Shown: positions 8,625-17,038 of the stretch, piece after piece
How the letters are laid out: every line of letters starts with the position of its first letter
How positions within the stretch are numbered: the stretch's first letter is position 1
Assembly (NCBI GenBank): GCA_020632955.1
Contig: JACKEO010000001.1
Location: 498,480 to 562,479 of the forward strand
Reading direction: 5' to 3'
Source of the DNA: Alphaproteobacteria bacterium
Lineage (GTDB): Bacteria > Myxococcota_A > UBA796 > GCA-2862545
DNA: 64,000 nucleotides
Program-made: the position numbers and the translations under genes
Notes under the pieces: generated by a model
Seen by the model: the letters and a program-made list of their open reading frames with translations, nothing else
Database searches by the model: none
Told to the model about the DNA's origin: nothing

Positions 8625-10703
8625 ATGCGCGCGTGGCTGCTGCTGCCCTTCCTGCTGTCGTCCTGCGGCGACGACGGCGGTGTGTCGAGCCTGATCGTCG
8701 TCGCGGGTCCCGGCGAGGCCGAGGGCGTGCGTGCCTGGGCGCGCACCATCGGCGACATCCGCATCGGCGTGGTCCAGGAGACCGATCCTGGCCAGGCGGG
8801 CCCGCGCTGGCGCTCGATCACGCTGGCCCTGGGGCAGGGCCAGGATCTCTGCGACCAGTGCTACGTGATCGACGTGGACGACACCGTGATCACCGTGCGC
8901 GGCGGCGGCCTGCTGGGTCGCCTCTACGGTGCCTCCCACGCCCTCGAGGCGATGGGCTACCGCTTCCACCACCCCTACGAGAGCCTGCTCCCCGAGGGCC
9001 TGGAGGTCGATCCCGACGCCTTCCCCGGGCCCGAGACGGTGCACGCGCCCGAGATCGGCGGACGACGCGGCATCCACCTGCACACGCTGCACCCGCTCGA
9101 CACGATGTTCGACGCCTGGGTGCCCTCCGAGGACGGCGTGGAGCGCATGGGGGCGGTGGCCGACTGGGTGGTGCGCAACCGCGGCAGCCACCTGCAGTGG
9201 GTGGCCCTCGACGACATCCTCGACTCGTCCGACACCCACGCGGCCTGGAAGGAGCACACGCAGGCGGTGCTGAAGCGGGTGCACGGCGTGGGCCTCACCG
9301 CGGGCCTGGGCATCCAGCTCTTCGGCTCGGGCAACCTGCAGCTCGCCTTCGACCTCGTCGACAAGGGCACCACGATCGAGGCGCAGCGCGAGGAGCTGGG
9401 GCCGCGGCTCGATCTCGTCACCGAAGGCCTCGACTTCGACCTCTACAACCTGTCCTTCGGCGAGTTCTTCGGCGCCGACCCCGAGCGCTTCGTGCAGAGC
9501 GTGGAGCTGGTGTACGACGAGCTCGAGGCGCGGGCCCCCGACGCCGAGCTCACCACCGTGCTGCACGTGGGCGACGACCAGCGCGTGGAGTTCGAGGGCA
9601 AGGAGCTGATCTACTACTTCCTCGCCACCTTCGCGGACCGCCCCATCACCCACTGGGTCCACACGGTGATGTACTACGGGCTCGAGGGGGACGCGGGCGG
9701 CGCCTACCACCACGAGGAGTTCGACCAGCACCGCCAGTACCTGCACGACCAGCTCGAGGCCCAGCAGCCCGTCGGCTACTTCCCCGAGTCGGCGTACTGG
9801 ATCGCCTTCGACAACTCGGTGCCCCGCTACCTGCCGCTCTACCAGCGGCAGCGCTGGGACGACATGCGCGGCCTGAAGGCCTTCGCCGCCGACAAGGGCG
9901 TGCCCGGCCTGCAGGACCAGGTGCTGTTCAGCAGCGGCTGGGAGTGGGGCCACTGGCAGCACGACGTCTCCTTCCTGCGCCACGCCTGGGGCCTGCAGGA
10001 CGACTGGTGCGCCCCCCTGCACTTCCACCTCGACGCCCACGGCGAGGTGGGCGAGGCCGTGGCCGACGCCGCCTGCCGCCTGGGCGACCTCCAGCGCACG
10101 GCGCTCATCGACCAGCGGCTCACGCCCTACCTGGCCAGCGCCGACAGCATCATGCAGGTGGGCTACCCGCTCGGCATCGTCGCCCAGCCGGAGCGCCCCT
10201 CCTACGTGAAGGTGGCCACCACGAACCCCGGCTCCCCGCTCGACCGCTACCGCGTCGACACCGAGAACCTCGGCGCCTACGCCGAGGCCACGATCAAGCT
10301 GTCGCAGGAGGTCTCGGCGCTCGAGCTGCCCGAGGGCGACACCGTGCTCGCCGAGACCGTGCAGGGCATCCAGCTCACGGCCCTGCGGGCCCGCTTCGCC
10401 CACCAGATCTCGGTGGCCACCATCCTCTACGCCGAGCAGCAGAACACGGCGGCCGGCGAGGCCCTCGACCGCGCCGACCAGCGCATGGTGGAGGCCCGCG
10501 CCGTGGTGGACGCCCGCCACGCCGACCTGCTGGACCCGATGCCCAAGCGCCTGCTGGAGCCCGGCGACAACCCCACCCTCTACGACTACGGCTACCTGCT
10601 GCGCGCCGAGCAGCTCTGCTTCTGGGAGCGGGAGCTGCGGCAGGTGCGCAACGACCTGCAGGGCACCACCTTCGAGGTGCCGGGGTGCGCGCTGGAGCCG
10701 TGA
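8625..10703 (+). CDS. Large lipoprotein with glycosidase-like architecture, unknown function
   Basis: A 692-residue protein; ATG 8625 has a GGAGA site five bases upstream. A short signal peptide ends at FLLSSC (Cys14). Residues about 20-130 form an alpha/beta domain ending in the stretch GGGLLGRLYGASHALEAMGY. That resembles the N-terminal domain that precedes the catalytic barrel in GH20, GH67 and GH84-type enzymes (GLLYGA.TLLQL). The following region (about 145-520) contains regularly spaced strands and helices and many Trp/Tyr/His residues, as expected for a sugar-binding barrel, and the last 150 residues are helical. The catalytic acids cannot be named, so the enzyme type is open. Gene order suggests it works with the exported toroid protein just upstream. 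Confidence 0.6.
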   Translation: MRAWLLLPFLLSSCGDDGGVSSLIVVAGPGEAEGVRAWARTIGDIRIGVVQETDPGQAGPRWRSITLALGQGQDLCDQCYVIDVDDTVITVRGGGLLGRLYGASHALEAMGYRFHHPYESLLPEGLEVDPDAFPGPETVHAPEIGGRRGIHLHTLHPLDTMFDAWVPSEDGVERMGAVADWVVRNRGSHLQWVALDDILDSSDTHAAWKEHTQAVLKRVHGVGLTAGLGIQLFGSGNLQLAFDLVDKGTTIEAQREELGPRLDLVTEGLDFDLYNLSFGEFFGADPERFVQSVELVYDELEARAPDAELTTVLHVGDDQRVEFEGKELIYYFLATFADRPITHWVHTVMYYGLEGDAGGAYHHEEFDQHRQYLHDQLEAQQPVGYFPESAYWIAFDNSVPRYLPLYQRQRWDDMRGLKAFAADKGVPGLQDQVLFSSGWEWGHWQHDVSFLRHAWGLQDDWCAPLHFHLDAHGEVGEAVADAACRLGDLQRTALIDQRLTPYLASADSIMQVGYPLGIVAQPERPSYVKVATTNPGSPLDRYRVDTENLGAYAEATIKLSQEVSALELPEGDTVLAETVQGIQLTALRARFAHQISVATILYAEQQNTAAGEALDRADQRMVEARAVVDARHADLLDPMPKRLLEPGDNPTLYDYGYLLRAEQLCFWERELRQVRNDLQGTTFEVPGCALEP

Positions 10704-10722
10704 GGGAGGCCGAGACCTGGGC

Positions 10723-11274
10723 CTAGGCCTTCCACTTGAGGTTGCAGCCCAGGCTCGGCCGCTGCGGCCCGCGCACCGCCTCGCCCGCCAGCACCGCCCG
10801 CACCGCCGCCACCAGGTCCTCCCCCGTCACCGGCAGCCCGTTGCCCGGGCGGCTCGCGTCGAGCTGGCCCCGGTAGACCAGCCGGCGATCGCCGTCGTAC
10901 ACGAACCAGTCGGGCGTGCACGCGGCCCCGAAGGCGCGCGCCACCTCCTGGGTGGCGTCCAGCAGCGACGGGTAGGGCAGGCCCAGCGCACGCGCCTCGC
11001 GGGCCACCTCGTCCGGACCGTCGGCCGGATAGGCCACGGCGTCGTTGCTGTGCACGGCCACCACGCTGGCGCCCTCGGCGATGAGGCCGCCCAGGATGCC
11101 GGGCAGCGACGGCTTGACGTGCACCACGTAGGGGCAGTGCACGCACACGAAGGCCACCACGAGCGCACGGCCGGGCAGGTCGTCCGGGGTCCACACGCGA
11201 CCCTCGGTGTCGGGCAGCGCGAAGGAGGGCAGCGGGCTGCCCAGGGGCGTCATCGAGGAGGGCGTCAGCGCCAC
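10723..11274 (-). CDS. Thioredoxin-like redoxin family protein
   Basis: A 183-residue protein. The core AFVCVHCPYVVHVKPSL carries a CxxC pair (CVHC) in the position of a thioredoxin active site. HSNDAVAYPADGPDEV, ACTPDWFVYDGD and the C-terminal PSLGCNLKWK match a widespread group of AhpC/TSA-like redoxins. That group has an extra conserved Cys at the end. No signal peptide is evident, so it is probably a cytoplasmic thiol oxidoreductase; its partner is unknown. Two starts are possible, GTG 11274 and ATG 11253; the domain begins shortly after the second. It lies 33 bases after the SPFH lipoprotein gene in the same direction and may share its transcript. Confidence 0.8.
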   Translation of the reverse strand: MALTPSSMTPLGSPLPSFALPDTEGRVWTPDDLPGRALVVAFVCVHCPYVVHVKPSLPGILGGLIAEGASVVAVHSNDAVAYPADGPDEVAREARALGLPYPSLLDATQEVARAFGAACTPDWFVYDGDRRLVYRGQLDASRPGNGLPVTGEDLVAAVRAVLAGEAVRGPQRPSLGCNLKWKA

Positions 11275-11307
11275 GGGGGACTCCGCAGGACGAAGGGGGC
11301 CTGCGTC

Positions 11308-12345
11308 CTAGTCCCCCTTCTTCCGCAGCGCCTCCGACACCCCCAGCGTGCGCAGGAGGTTGTTCATGTCGGTGGTGCGCACGTCCATCCCCTCGCCCGC
11401 CGGCAGGAAGAGCATGCGCTTGCCCTTGAGGCTCTCGGCGATGGCCAGCTTCACCATCTGCGTGCCGCCCGAACCCGCCAGGGCCCGCGCCTGCTCCTTG
11501 AGGCCCTCGGCCTTGGCCGTCTTCTCGGCCAGGATGGCCTCGGCCTGCTTCTGGCGCTCGAAGTACATCGCGTCGGCCTCGAGCTTGCGCTGCTGCGCCT
11601 TGCCTCGCGCCGTCTCCACCGCCTTGGCCACCTCGCCCTTGGCGCGCTCCAGGTCGCGCTTCATCTCCTCGGAGGCGGCCTCGGTCTCCGACACCAGCCG
11701 CGCGGCGTCCTGCTCGGCCACCTTCTTGTCGCGGATGAGGCCCTCGTAGGTGTCGGTGAACTTGTGCTCCGCCAGCAGGATCTGCTGGATGGTGATCCCC
11801 TGCGGCTCGAGGAGCGCATCCAGCCGCACCTGGGCCGTCTCGGCCAGCTCGAAGCGCTTGTCGGCCTGGTAGTACTCCTCGGAGGTGAGCTCGTTGAGGA
11901 TGTCGCGCACCACCGCGCGGGTGACCGGGCGCACGAGCTTCTCCTCCACCTCCAGCGTGGAGTGACCCACCGTCTGCAGGAGCAGCGGCGTCTTGTCGGG
12001 CACGATGCTCCACTGGATGGTGACGTTGACGCTCACGTCGTTGCCGTCGATGGTCTTGAAGCGCAGGCTGTCGTCGCCACCGCGACGCCCCTCGTTGGTC
12101 TCTCGGGTCATCACGAGGTTCTGGATGGCCACGTCGTAGACGTACCAGTCCGAGAAGGGCCGGAAGAAGAAGTAGGTGGCGCCCTGCGCGTAGACCTGGG
12201 GCACGATGCCGCGGCCGTTGAGCAGGGGCACCTTCACCACGCGCACGGCCACCTCGGTGGACTCGGTGGTGGCGGTGCAGGCGGAGGCGAGGCCCAGCAC
12301 GGCGGCGAGGCCGAGGGCGCGGACGAACCGGGGTGCACGGGTCAT
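11308..12345 (-). CDS. SPFH/prohibitin-domain lipoprotein
   Basis: A 345-residue protein starting at ATG 12345, overlapping the stop of the preceding SPFH gene (ATGA). The N-terminus MTRAPRFVRALGLAAVLG leads to a lipobox LASAC (Cys23), so it is predicted to be a lipoprotein exposed outside the cytoplasm. Residues about 28-200 form an SPFH (band 7) domain with IDGNDVSVNVTIQWSI and RAVVRDILNELTSEEYY. Residues about 205-290 are a long Lys/Glu/Ala-rich coiled coil with QRKLEADAMYFERQKQAEA. SPFH proteins assemble into large membrane-bound ring or cage oligomers. A lipoprotein anchor in place of a transmembrane helix is unusual and suggests a paired assembly with the upstream protein. Confidence 0.8.
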   Translation of the reverse strand: MTRAPRFVRALGLAAVLGLASACTATTESTEVAVRVVKVPLLNGRGIVPQVYAQGATYFFFRPFSDWYVYDVAIQNLVMTRETNEGRRGGDDSLRFKTIDGNDVSVNVTIQWSIVPDKTPLLLQTVGHSTLEVEEKLVRPVTRAVVRDILNELTSEEYYQADKRFELAETAQVRLDALLEPQGITIQQILLAEHKFTDTYEGLIRDKKVAEQDAARLVSETEAASEEMKRDLERAKGEVAKAVETARGKAQQRKLEADAMYFERQKQAEAILAEKTAKAEGLKEQARALAGSGGTQMVKLAIAESLKGKRMLFLPAGEGMDVRTTDMNNLLRTLGVSEALRKKGD

Positions 12346-13397
12346 CAGAAGCCCTCCACGATGCGGTCGAGGTCGAGCGGGTTCACGGCGTCCTTGCCGG
12401 TGGTCGACACGATGATCACCTCGATGCCCTGCAGGGCCTCGGCCATCTCGAGGCCGACGAGGTTGGCGGCCCCCGCGGCGCGCAGGGCCTCGTTCTCGAG
12501 CTCGGTGCCCTTGGCTTCCGCGAGGGCCACGAGCAGGTCGCCCTCGGCGATCTGCTGGCGATGGTAGAGGTCGGCCTCGGCGTCGATGCGCCGGACCTCG
12601 GCGCGACCGCGCTCGCCCTCCACCTCGATGGTGGCGCGCCCCTCGGCGATCACGCGGTCGCGCTCGGCCTGGCGCGTGGCGGCCGTGGACTCGGCCTGGT
12701 TCTTGAAGACCCGCTGGTCCTGGATCTTCCGCTCCTCGATCGCGGCCTGGTAGCGGTCGTCGTAGTCGTACTCCCGCAGCAGCACGCCCCAGACCTCGAG
12801 GCCCCAGCTGGACAGATCGGCCTTGAGCGTGGTCTCGGCGTCGGTGACCGCCTCGGTGCGGGCCACCTCGTCGTAGAACTCCTCCGCGTTGAGCGCGCCC
12901 AGGGACTGGCGGAGGATCTTGTCGGCCCGACGCTGCACCACCTGGGTCTCGAAGAGGCGGCCGGGACCCACCTTGGTGAGCACGGTGTAGGGGTCGACGA
13001 TGCGGTAGAGCACGGTGACGTCGACGGTGACCTGGTAGCCCTCGGAGGTCTGGATGCGGATGGACGGCGACCAGGCGTAGTCGGAGCCCAGGCGCTGCCG
13101 CGCGAAGGACCGCTCCTCGTCGTTGAAGTCCATGGCCTGCAGGTCGCGCGGGAAGACATGCAGCCGCTCGTACCCGGGGATGACCAGGTGCAGGCCCGCC
13201 TCGTACAGCGTGCCCTGCTGCACCCCGCGGTTGGGCCCGAAGTAGATCTGCCGCACGCCGAACTCGTCGGCCTGGATGGGTTGGGCCAGCGCGAACCACG
13301 CGGTGGACAGCCCCACCAGGGCCACCCCCGCCAGCACGCCGCGGACCACCCAGCTGCCGCTGAACGACCCGAGCTGCAGCCTCGTCCTCTTCGCCAT
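12345..13397 (-). CDS. SPFH/prohibitin-domain protein, membrane anchored
   Basis: A 350-residue protein. I chose ATG 13397 (MAKRTRLQLG) because a GGGGAGG site precedes it and the next upstream in-frame ATG adds only Arg/Gly-rich residues. One membrane helix (about 16-38) is followed by a band 7 domain (about 45-230) with GLHLVIPGYERLHVFPRDLQ and VTVDVTVLYRIVDPYTVL. A coiled coil (about 235-310) follows with QAERDRVIAEGRATIEVEG. The order of domains matches HflK/HflC and prohibitin-like proteins, which form large oligomers and often regulate membrane proteases; no FtsH gene is nearby. It is coupled to the SPFH lipoprotein downstream, so a hetero-oligomer is a reasonable guess. Confidence 0.85.
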   Translation of the reverse strand: MAKRTRLQLGSFSGSWVVRGVLAGVALVGLSTAWFALAQPIQADEFGVRQIYFGPNRGVQQGTLYEAGLHLVIPGYERLHVFPRDLQAMDFNDEERSFARQRLGSDYAWSPSIRIQTSEGYQVTVDVTVLYRIVDPYTVLTKVGPGRLFETQVVQRRADKILRQSLGALNAEEFYDEVARTEAVTDAETTLKADLSSWGLEVWGVLLREYDYDDRYQAAIEERKIQDQRVFKNQAESTAATRQAERDRVIAEGRATIEVEGERGRAEVRRIDAEADLYHRQQIAEGDLLVALAEAKGTELENEALRAAGAANLVGLEMAEALQGIEVIIVSTTGKDAVNPLDLDRIVEGF

Positions 13398-13463
13398 CGC
13401 TCGCCCTCCCCGCGCGCCTCCGGGCGCCGTGCGTCTGCACCACACCCTACGCGCGCCAGGAGC

Positions 13464-14081
13464 CTAGCCTTGCACGTCGCGCTGCGGGGGCGGACGCGTG
13501 CGGGCGGCCTCGGCCGGGGTGGCGGCCTCGTCGGCGGACGGCGCGCGCTGCGCAGGCACGTAGGCGTCGGCCTGGGTCTGGATGCGACCCATGTCGTCCA
13601 CCAGCTCCTCCAGCGCGTCCCGGTAGCGGCGGCGCGCGAGCCAGGCGGGCACCAGCGGCAGCGCCGGCACCGCCAGCTCCACCAGCAGCAGGGGGAAGCG
13701 CACCGAGCCCGGAGAGAAGCGCAGGGTGAGCCACATCGCACCCACCACGGCCGCCGCGAGCGCCATGCGCCCGAGCGGCGTGCCCCACCAGCCCAGTCCG
13801 AAGCCCGACAGCTCCTGCCCCGTCATCGCCGAGGCCTCGCGCACGAAGCGCGGCAGGAAGGTGCGCTGCACCTCGCGCTCGAGGAAGCGGGCGTGGCGCT
13901 CGCGGTCGGGAATGAGATCGAGCGCCATCCACTCGTCGACCGCAGCCTCGACGTGCTCCTTGGCCACCTCGGCCGCCACCACCTCCAGCTCGGAGGCCGT
14001 GGGATGGCTGCGACGCGCGCCGTCGAGCCGTTCCGCGAGGCGCGCGCTCACCTGCTCGAGGCGGTATTCCGTGGGGATCAT
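13464..14081 (-). CDS. Two-helix membrane protein upstream of SPFH pair, unknown function
   Basis: A 205-residue protein starting at ATG 14081. A helical, charged N-terminal region (1-85) precedes two hydrophobic segments (about 100-120 and 125-148, the latter with FPLLLVELAVPALPLVPAWL). A polar tail rich in Pro, Ala and Arg ends the protein. I recognise no domain. It lies 66 bases upstream of the first SPFH gene on the same strand, so it could be an accessory membrane component of that assembly. The long helical N-terminus faces the cytoplasm if the positive-inside rule holds. Confidence 0.55.
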   Translation of the reverse strand: MIPTEYRLEQVSARLAERLDGARRSHPTASELEVVAAEVAKEHVEAAVDEWMALDLIPDRERHARFLEREVQRTFLPRFVREASAMTGQELSGFGLGWWGTPLGRMALAAAVVGAMWLTLRFSPGSVRFPLLLVELAVPALPLVPAWLARRRYRDALEELVDDMGRIQTQADAYVPAQRAPSADEAATPAEAARTRPPPQRDVQG

Positions 14082-14111
14082 CGACCGTCCGCTATCCCGA
14101 CGTCGGCGGGC

Positions 14112-14140
14112 TTGCCGCGCCGTGCGCCCCTCATTACGAG
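14112..14140 (+). promoter_or_regulatory. Possible sigma-70 promoter of the tRNA gene
   Basis: TTGCCG at 14112-14117 and TACGAG at 14135-14140 are separated by 17 bases and end 10 bases before the mature tRNA 5' end. The -10 match is poor, as is common at GC-rich loci. It is offered only because spacing and position fit. Confidence 0.3.
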
Positions 14141-14150
14141 CCGCGGGTCC

Positions 14151-14222
14151 GGGCGATTAACTCAGTGGGAGAGTGCCACCTTCACACGGTGGAAGTCACT
14201 GGTTCGAATCCAGTATCGCCCA
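14151..14222 (+). tRNA. tRNA-Val (anticodon CAC)
   Basis: A complete 72-base cloverleaf can be drawn. The acceptor stem is GGGCGAT/ATCGCCC, the D arm ACTC-AGTGGGA-GAGT, and the anticodon stem CCACC/GGTGG with loop TTCACAC (anticodon CAC, reading GTG). The variable loop is AAGTC and the T arm ACTGG-TTCGAAT-CCAGT. The discriminator is A at 14222. The following bases are TCCA rather than CCA directly after the discriminator, so the 3' CCA is not encoded and must be added by nucleotidyltransferase. GTG is expected to be a very frequent Val codon in this GC-rich genome. Confidence 0.95.
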
Positions 14223-14236
14223 TCCAATTTCTACGC

Positions 14237-14383
14237 GCGCCGGAGGCGCGCTGCGCGCTGCGCCTAGGGCTCGCTTGCGGGGGCGCGATAGCGACGCGGA
14301 CCGGCCGGCAGGTGCCCGCGCCGGAGGCGCGCTGCGCCCCCGGCTCGCGTGCCGGCGTGGCGGGGCAGCGCGGACCGGCGGTC
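14237..14383. repeat. Imperfect tandem duplication downstream of tRNA-Val
   Basis: The 20-base sequence GCGCCGGAGGCGCGCTGCGC occurs exactly at 14237-14256 and again at 14318-14337, 81 bases apart. Each copy is followed by related text (GGCTCGCTTGC against GGCTCGCGTGC, then GCGGACCGGC in both). The region is therefore a diverged duplication of a unit of roughly 80 bases. Each core can fold into a short GC hairpin (GCGCC/GGCGC). It sits in the 282-base gap between the tRNA and the convergent lipoprotein gene, which has no other recognisable content. Confidence 0.6.
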
Positions 14384-14504
14384 CTGCCGGATCCAACCGC
14401 CGCGACCGTCGTCGTATCGGGGGGGTCGCACTTCGGGGCACGCGCGACGCGCAGCGGTCGTCGTGCGGAGGAGGGCCTCCGCGGCGGCGGTCCCCACACC
14501 GACG

Positions 14505-15605
14505 CTAGTCGGCGGCTGCCAACACGGCCCTGAATGTCACCGGAAGGAGCGCCCCGGCGTTGGGGGGCACCGCGTACAGCAACTGCACCACCTTGCCCTG
14601 GAGGTCGGGGTGCGTGATCACACCGGGCGCTGACAGCTCGTTGCCGGCGTGGTTCCGGAAGAACAGACCGTCCGCTGTGGCTTCGAAGTCGATCGAGGCG
14701 TCACCGAGTTCGGGCCCACCCCAGGTGCCATACTCGAAGCCGTTCGCGTGGAGGTACGACCGGAGCCGATCCGAGGGCGCATCCACTGGCTGGATCTCCA
14801 TCCGGCCATCCGAGCGCAGCACGTTGTACCGAACCGATGCGCCCGCGTCGTCCACGATGGTCACCCCGCCGATGTCGCTCGATCCCCGGTAGAGCCCCTT
14901 GGTCGTCCCGACCACCTCGAACCGCACCGGGTTGCAGCTGCCCAGCTGCGCGAACGGCACGACCTCCCCCACCGCGACGGTACAGGCGCCGTCGGTGGCG
15001 GTGTCCGTGCCGGTGTCGACCGGCCCCCCCGTGTCCGTGTCGACCGCACCCACGGGGTCCAGGCCCAGCTCCTCCGCGCGCGCCGGGTCGGCGTAGGCGC
15101 TCGGGCCCTCGATCTCACCGGAGAAGGCGGTGCTCGTCAGGAACGCACCGACGGCCACGGCCACGAGGCACGTCGGGGGGTTGGCCACGCAGGCCGCCAC
15201 CAGCTGCACGCCCGCGTACGCCCCGAAGGCGGTCACGATGATGCCGAGCCCCACCGGCCACCCCGTCTTGGCCAGCCTCACGTCGAAGCTCAGCAGACCC
15301 AGCTCCTCGAGCCCTTCGCCCGTCTGCAGCACCATCTTGCGGAACACCGGGTCCGCGGCGACCGCCTCCTCGCCCAGCGACGCGAAGTCCAGCCCCTGCA
15401 GGTAGGTCCACTCCGACGCCGTGAGGTCCAGACCCTCCGCCAGGGACACCACCCAGGCCGGACAGCTCCCTCCCTCCGTCGTGCACGCCTCCACCAGCGC
15501 GTCCGGGTCGTCCGCGAGGTCGTAGGTCGAGGTCGGGTCCTTGTCGGCACCGGAGCAGGCCGCGACAGACAGGACCGCACTCATCCAAAGGCTCGCCAGG
15601 CGCAT
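14505..15605 (-). CDS. Lipoprotein with hydrophobic segment and TDT linker, unknown function
   Basis: A 366-residue protein starting at ATG 15605. The signal peptide ends in VAAC (Cys17). Residues 20-110 are acidic and helical. Residues about 115-162 form an unusually long hydrophobic stretch with two Cys (VAACVANPPTC), which could be one or two membrane-inserted helices. A linker rich in Asp, Thr and Gly (about 188-206) leads to a C-terminal beta-rich domain (207-366) with LYRGSSDIGGVTIVDDAG and FEYGTWGGPELGDASIDF. I recognise no family. It is divergent from the metal-efflux operon; the shared region holds an inverted repeat and a sigma-54 promoter directed the other way. Confidence 0.6.
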   Translation of the reverse strand: MRLASLWMSAVLSVAACSGADKDPTSTYDLADDPDALVEACTTEGGSCPAWVVSLAEGLDLTASEWTYLQGLDFASLGEEAVAADPVFRKMVLQTGEGLEELGLLSFDVRLAKTGWPVGLGIIVTAFGAYAGVQLVAACVANPPTCLVAVAVGAFLTSTAFSGEIEGPSAYADPARAEELGLDPVGAVDTDTGGPVDTGTDTATDGACTVAVGEVVPFAQLGSCNPVRFEVVGTTKGLYRGSSDIGGVTIVDDAGASVRYNVLRSDGRMEIQPVDAPSDRLRSYLHANGFEYGTWGGPELGDASIDFEATADGLFFRNHAGNELSAPGVITHPDLQGKVVQLLYAVPPNAGALLPVTFRAVLAAAD

Positions 15606-15695
15606 CGTCGTCTCCAGGGTCGTTCGGGGTGAAGCGTGAGGACCACGGGTCGCGGACCCGGCGCGTCGCAGCCTGACACCACCGTCGATCGCGGA

Positions 15696-15717
15696 CCATG
15701 GGGCGTTCGCCCCATGG
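15696..15717. promoter_or_regulatory. 22-bp inverted repeat, candidate NtrC-type enhancer site
   Basis: CCATGGGGCG-TT-CGCCCCATGG has perfect 10-base arms. Its centre lies about 150 bases upstream of the -24 element at 15859 and about 180 bases before the predicted transcription start. That is the usual distance for binding sites of sigma-54 activators. The activator candidate is the response regulator encoded at 21320-22699. Terminator function is unlikely, because the flanking genes diverge. Confidence 0.5.
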
Positions 15718-15858
15718 CGCGCCTCCTCGGCCGTCGCGGCCCCCGTCGCACGCTGCCCCACCTCGCGTGGCAGGCCGCCACGCCACGCCACCTCGCGTCC
15801 GCACCCGCGGCCTCCGATCCTTCCCGTCAACCCTCGACGATCCCTGTCTCGCAAGCGT

Positions 15859-15874
15859 TGGCACCCCGCTCGCA
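15859..15874 (+). promoter_or_regulatory. Sigma-54 (-24/-12) promoter of the RND efflux operon
   Basis: TGGCAC-CCCGC-TCGCA matches the consensus TGGCAC-N5-TTGCA with one mismatch. The invariant GG (15860-15861) and GC (15872-15873) are exactly 10 bases apart. Transcription would start near 15884-15886, leaving a leader of about 20 bases that contains the GGGAGG ribosome-binding site (about 15895-15900) before ATG 15905. A gene for a sigma-54-dependent response regulator directly follows the operon in the opposite orientation, which supports the assignment. Confidence 0.6.
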
Positions 15875-15904
15875 AGGGCCACCCCCACCCCGACGGGAGG
15901 CCCG

Positions 15905-17002
15905 ATGCGTCACCACCCCCACCTCCTCGCTCCCCTCGTGCTCGCGCTGTCGGCCTGCGGAGCCGGCGCCGCCGAGGATCCCGGAGCCGCCCACGCGCCG
16001 TCGCCATCGGTCGACGCGGCCGCGGCATTGGCCTCTGGCTGGATCCGCGTGGCCCCCACCACGGCGCAGGCGGTGCCCGCGCGCATCGACGCCCCGGGCC
16101 GGGTGGTGGTGCGCGCCGATGCCGACGCGCGCCTGTCGATGCCGGGCCCGGGCCGCGTGCGCGAGGTGCTCGTCCGCGAGGGCAGCCACGTGGAACCGGG
16201 CACGCCGCTCGTGGTCTTCGACTCGGCCGAAGCTGCGCAGGTCCGCGCCGAGGTGGCGGCGCTCGACGTGGAGCTGCGCGCCGCGCGCGCCGAGCTGGAC
16301 CGGCAGGGACGCCTCGGGGCCCGCGGCGTGGGACTCGCTGTCGAGGCCCTGCGCGCCGAGGCGGCGGTCCGACGCGCCGAGGCCGCGCTCGCCGCCGCCC
16401 GCAGCACCGCCGCCCTCTTCGGCCCCGGCGACGGAGGCACGGTCACCCTGCGCGCGCCGATGGCCGGCGTGGTGGTCGACGTGGACGCGCGGCCCGGCCT
16501 CGTGGCCACGCCCGAGAGCGGTCCGCTCGTGTCGGTGGCCCACACCGAGGCGCTGCAGGTTCGCCTCGACGTCTACGAGGACGAGCTCCGCCGCATCGCG
16601 GCAGGCCAGCCGGTGCAGGTGGTGCCCGCCGACGGATCGGCGCCCGCGCGCGGCACGGTGGTCGAGGTCGCCGACGCTGCGGACCCCGCCACGCGACGCG
16701 GCCCGGTGCTCGTGGCCCTCGACGGGCGCCCCCACGGCTGGGTGGCCGGACGCCACGTGCGCGGCCGCATCGACGCGGACGCCCCCGCCGACCTCGCCGT
16801 GCCGGTGGCCTCGGTGGTGATCCGACCCGACCGCAGCCGCGTGGTCTACGTCGAGGAGGACGGTGCGCTGCGACCCCGCACGGTGGAGGTGGGTCGCGTG
16901 GTGGACGGCCTCGTGCCCGTGCTCGGCGGCCTCGGCCCCGACGACCGCATCGTCGTGGAGGGCGCGCTGCTGGTGGACGCCATGGCCGACCGCCTGCTCT
17001 GA
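15905..17002 (+). CDS. RND efflux periplasmic adaptor (membrane-fusion protein), lipoprotein
   Basis: A 365-residue protein; ATG 15905 follows GGGAGG. The signal peptide ends in a lipobox LALSAC (Cys18), so the adaptor is probably lipid-anchored. It shows the usual order: a barrel-sandwich half (VREVLVREGSHVEPGTPLVVFD), an alpha hairpin rich in Ala, Arg and Glu (about 115-165), the second sandwich half (VTLRAPMAGVVVDV), a beta-barrel domain and a membrane-proximal domain ending near LVPVLGGLGPDDRIVVEG. It should link the RND pump to the outer-membrane channel, as CzcB and CusB do. No His- or Met-rich metal-binding segment is seen. It is the first gene of a three-gene operon. Confidence 0.9.
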   Translation: MRHHPHLLAPLVLALSACGAGAAEDPGAAHAPSPSVDAAAALASGWIRVAPTTAQAVPARIDAPGRVVVRADADARLSMPGPGRVREVLVREGSHVEPGTPLVVFDSAEAAQVRAEVAALDVELRAARAELDRQGRLGARGVGLAVEALRAEAAVRRAEAALAAARSTAALFGPGDGGTVTLRAPMAGVVVDVDARPGLVATPESGPLVSVAHTEALQVRLDVYEDELRRIAAGQPVQVVPADGSAPARGTVVEVADAADPATRRGPVLVALDGRPHGWVAGRHVRGRIDADAPADLAVPVASVVIRPDRSRVVYVEEDGALRPRTVEVGRVVDGLVPVLGGLGPDDRIVVEGALLVDAMADRLL

Positions 17003-17038
17003 CCTCGCGGCGCCTACGCCCCGCACCCGGAGGATCCC

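Noticed and set aside
14223..14226. Encoded CCA end of tRNA-Val
   Set aside because: The bases after discriminator A (14222) are TCCA, so the CCA is shifted by one base and is not part of the mature end.
15696..15717. Intrinsic terminator
   Set aside because: The flanking genes diverge, and no T-run follows the stem on either side, so a regulatory site fits better.
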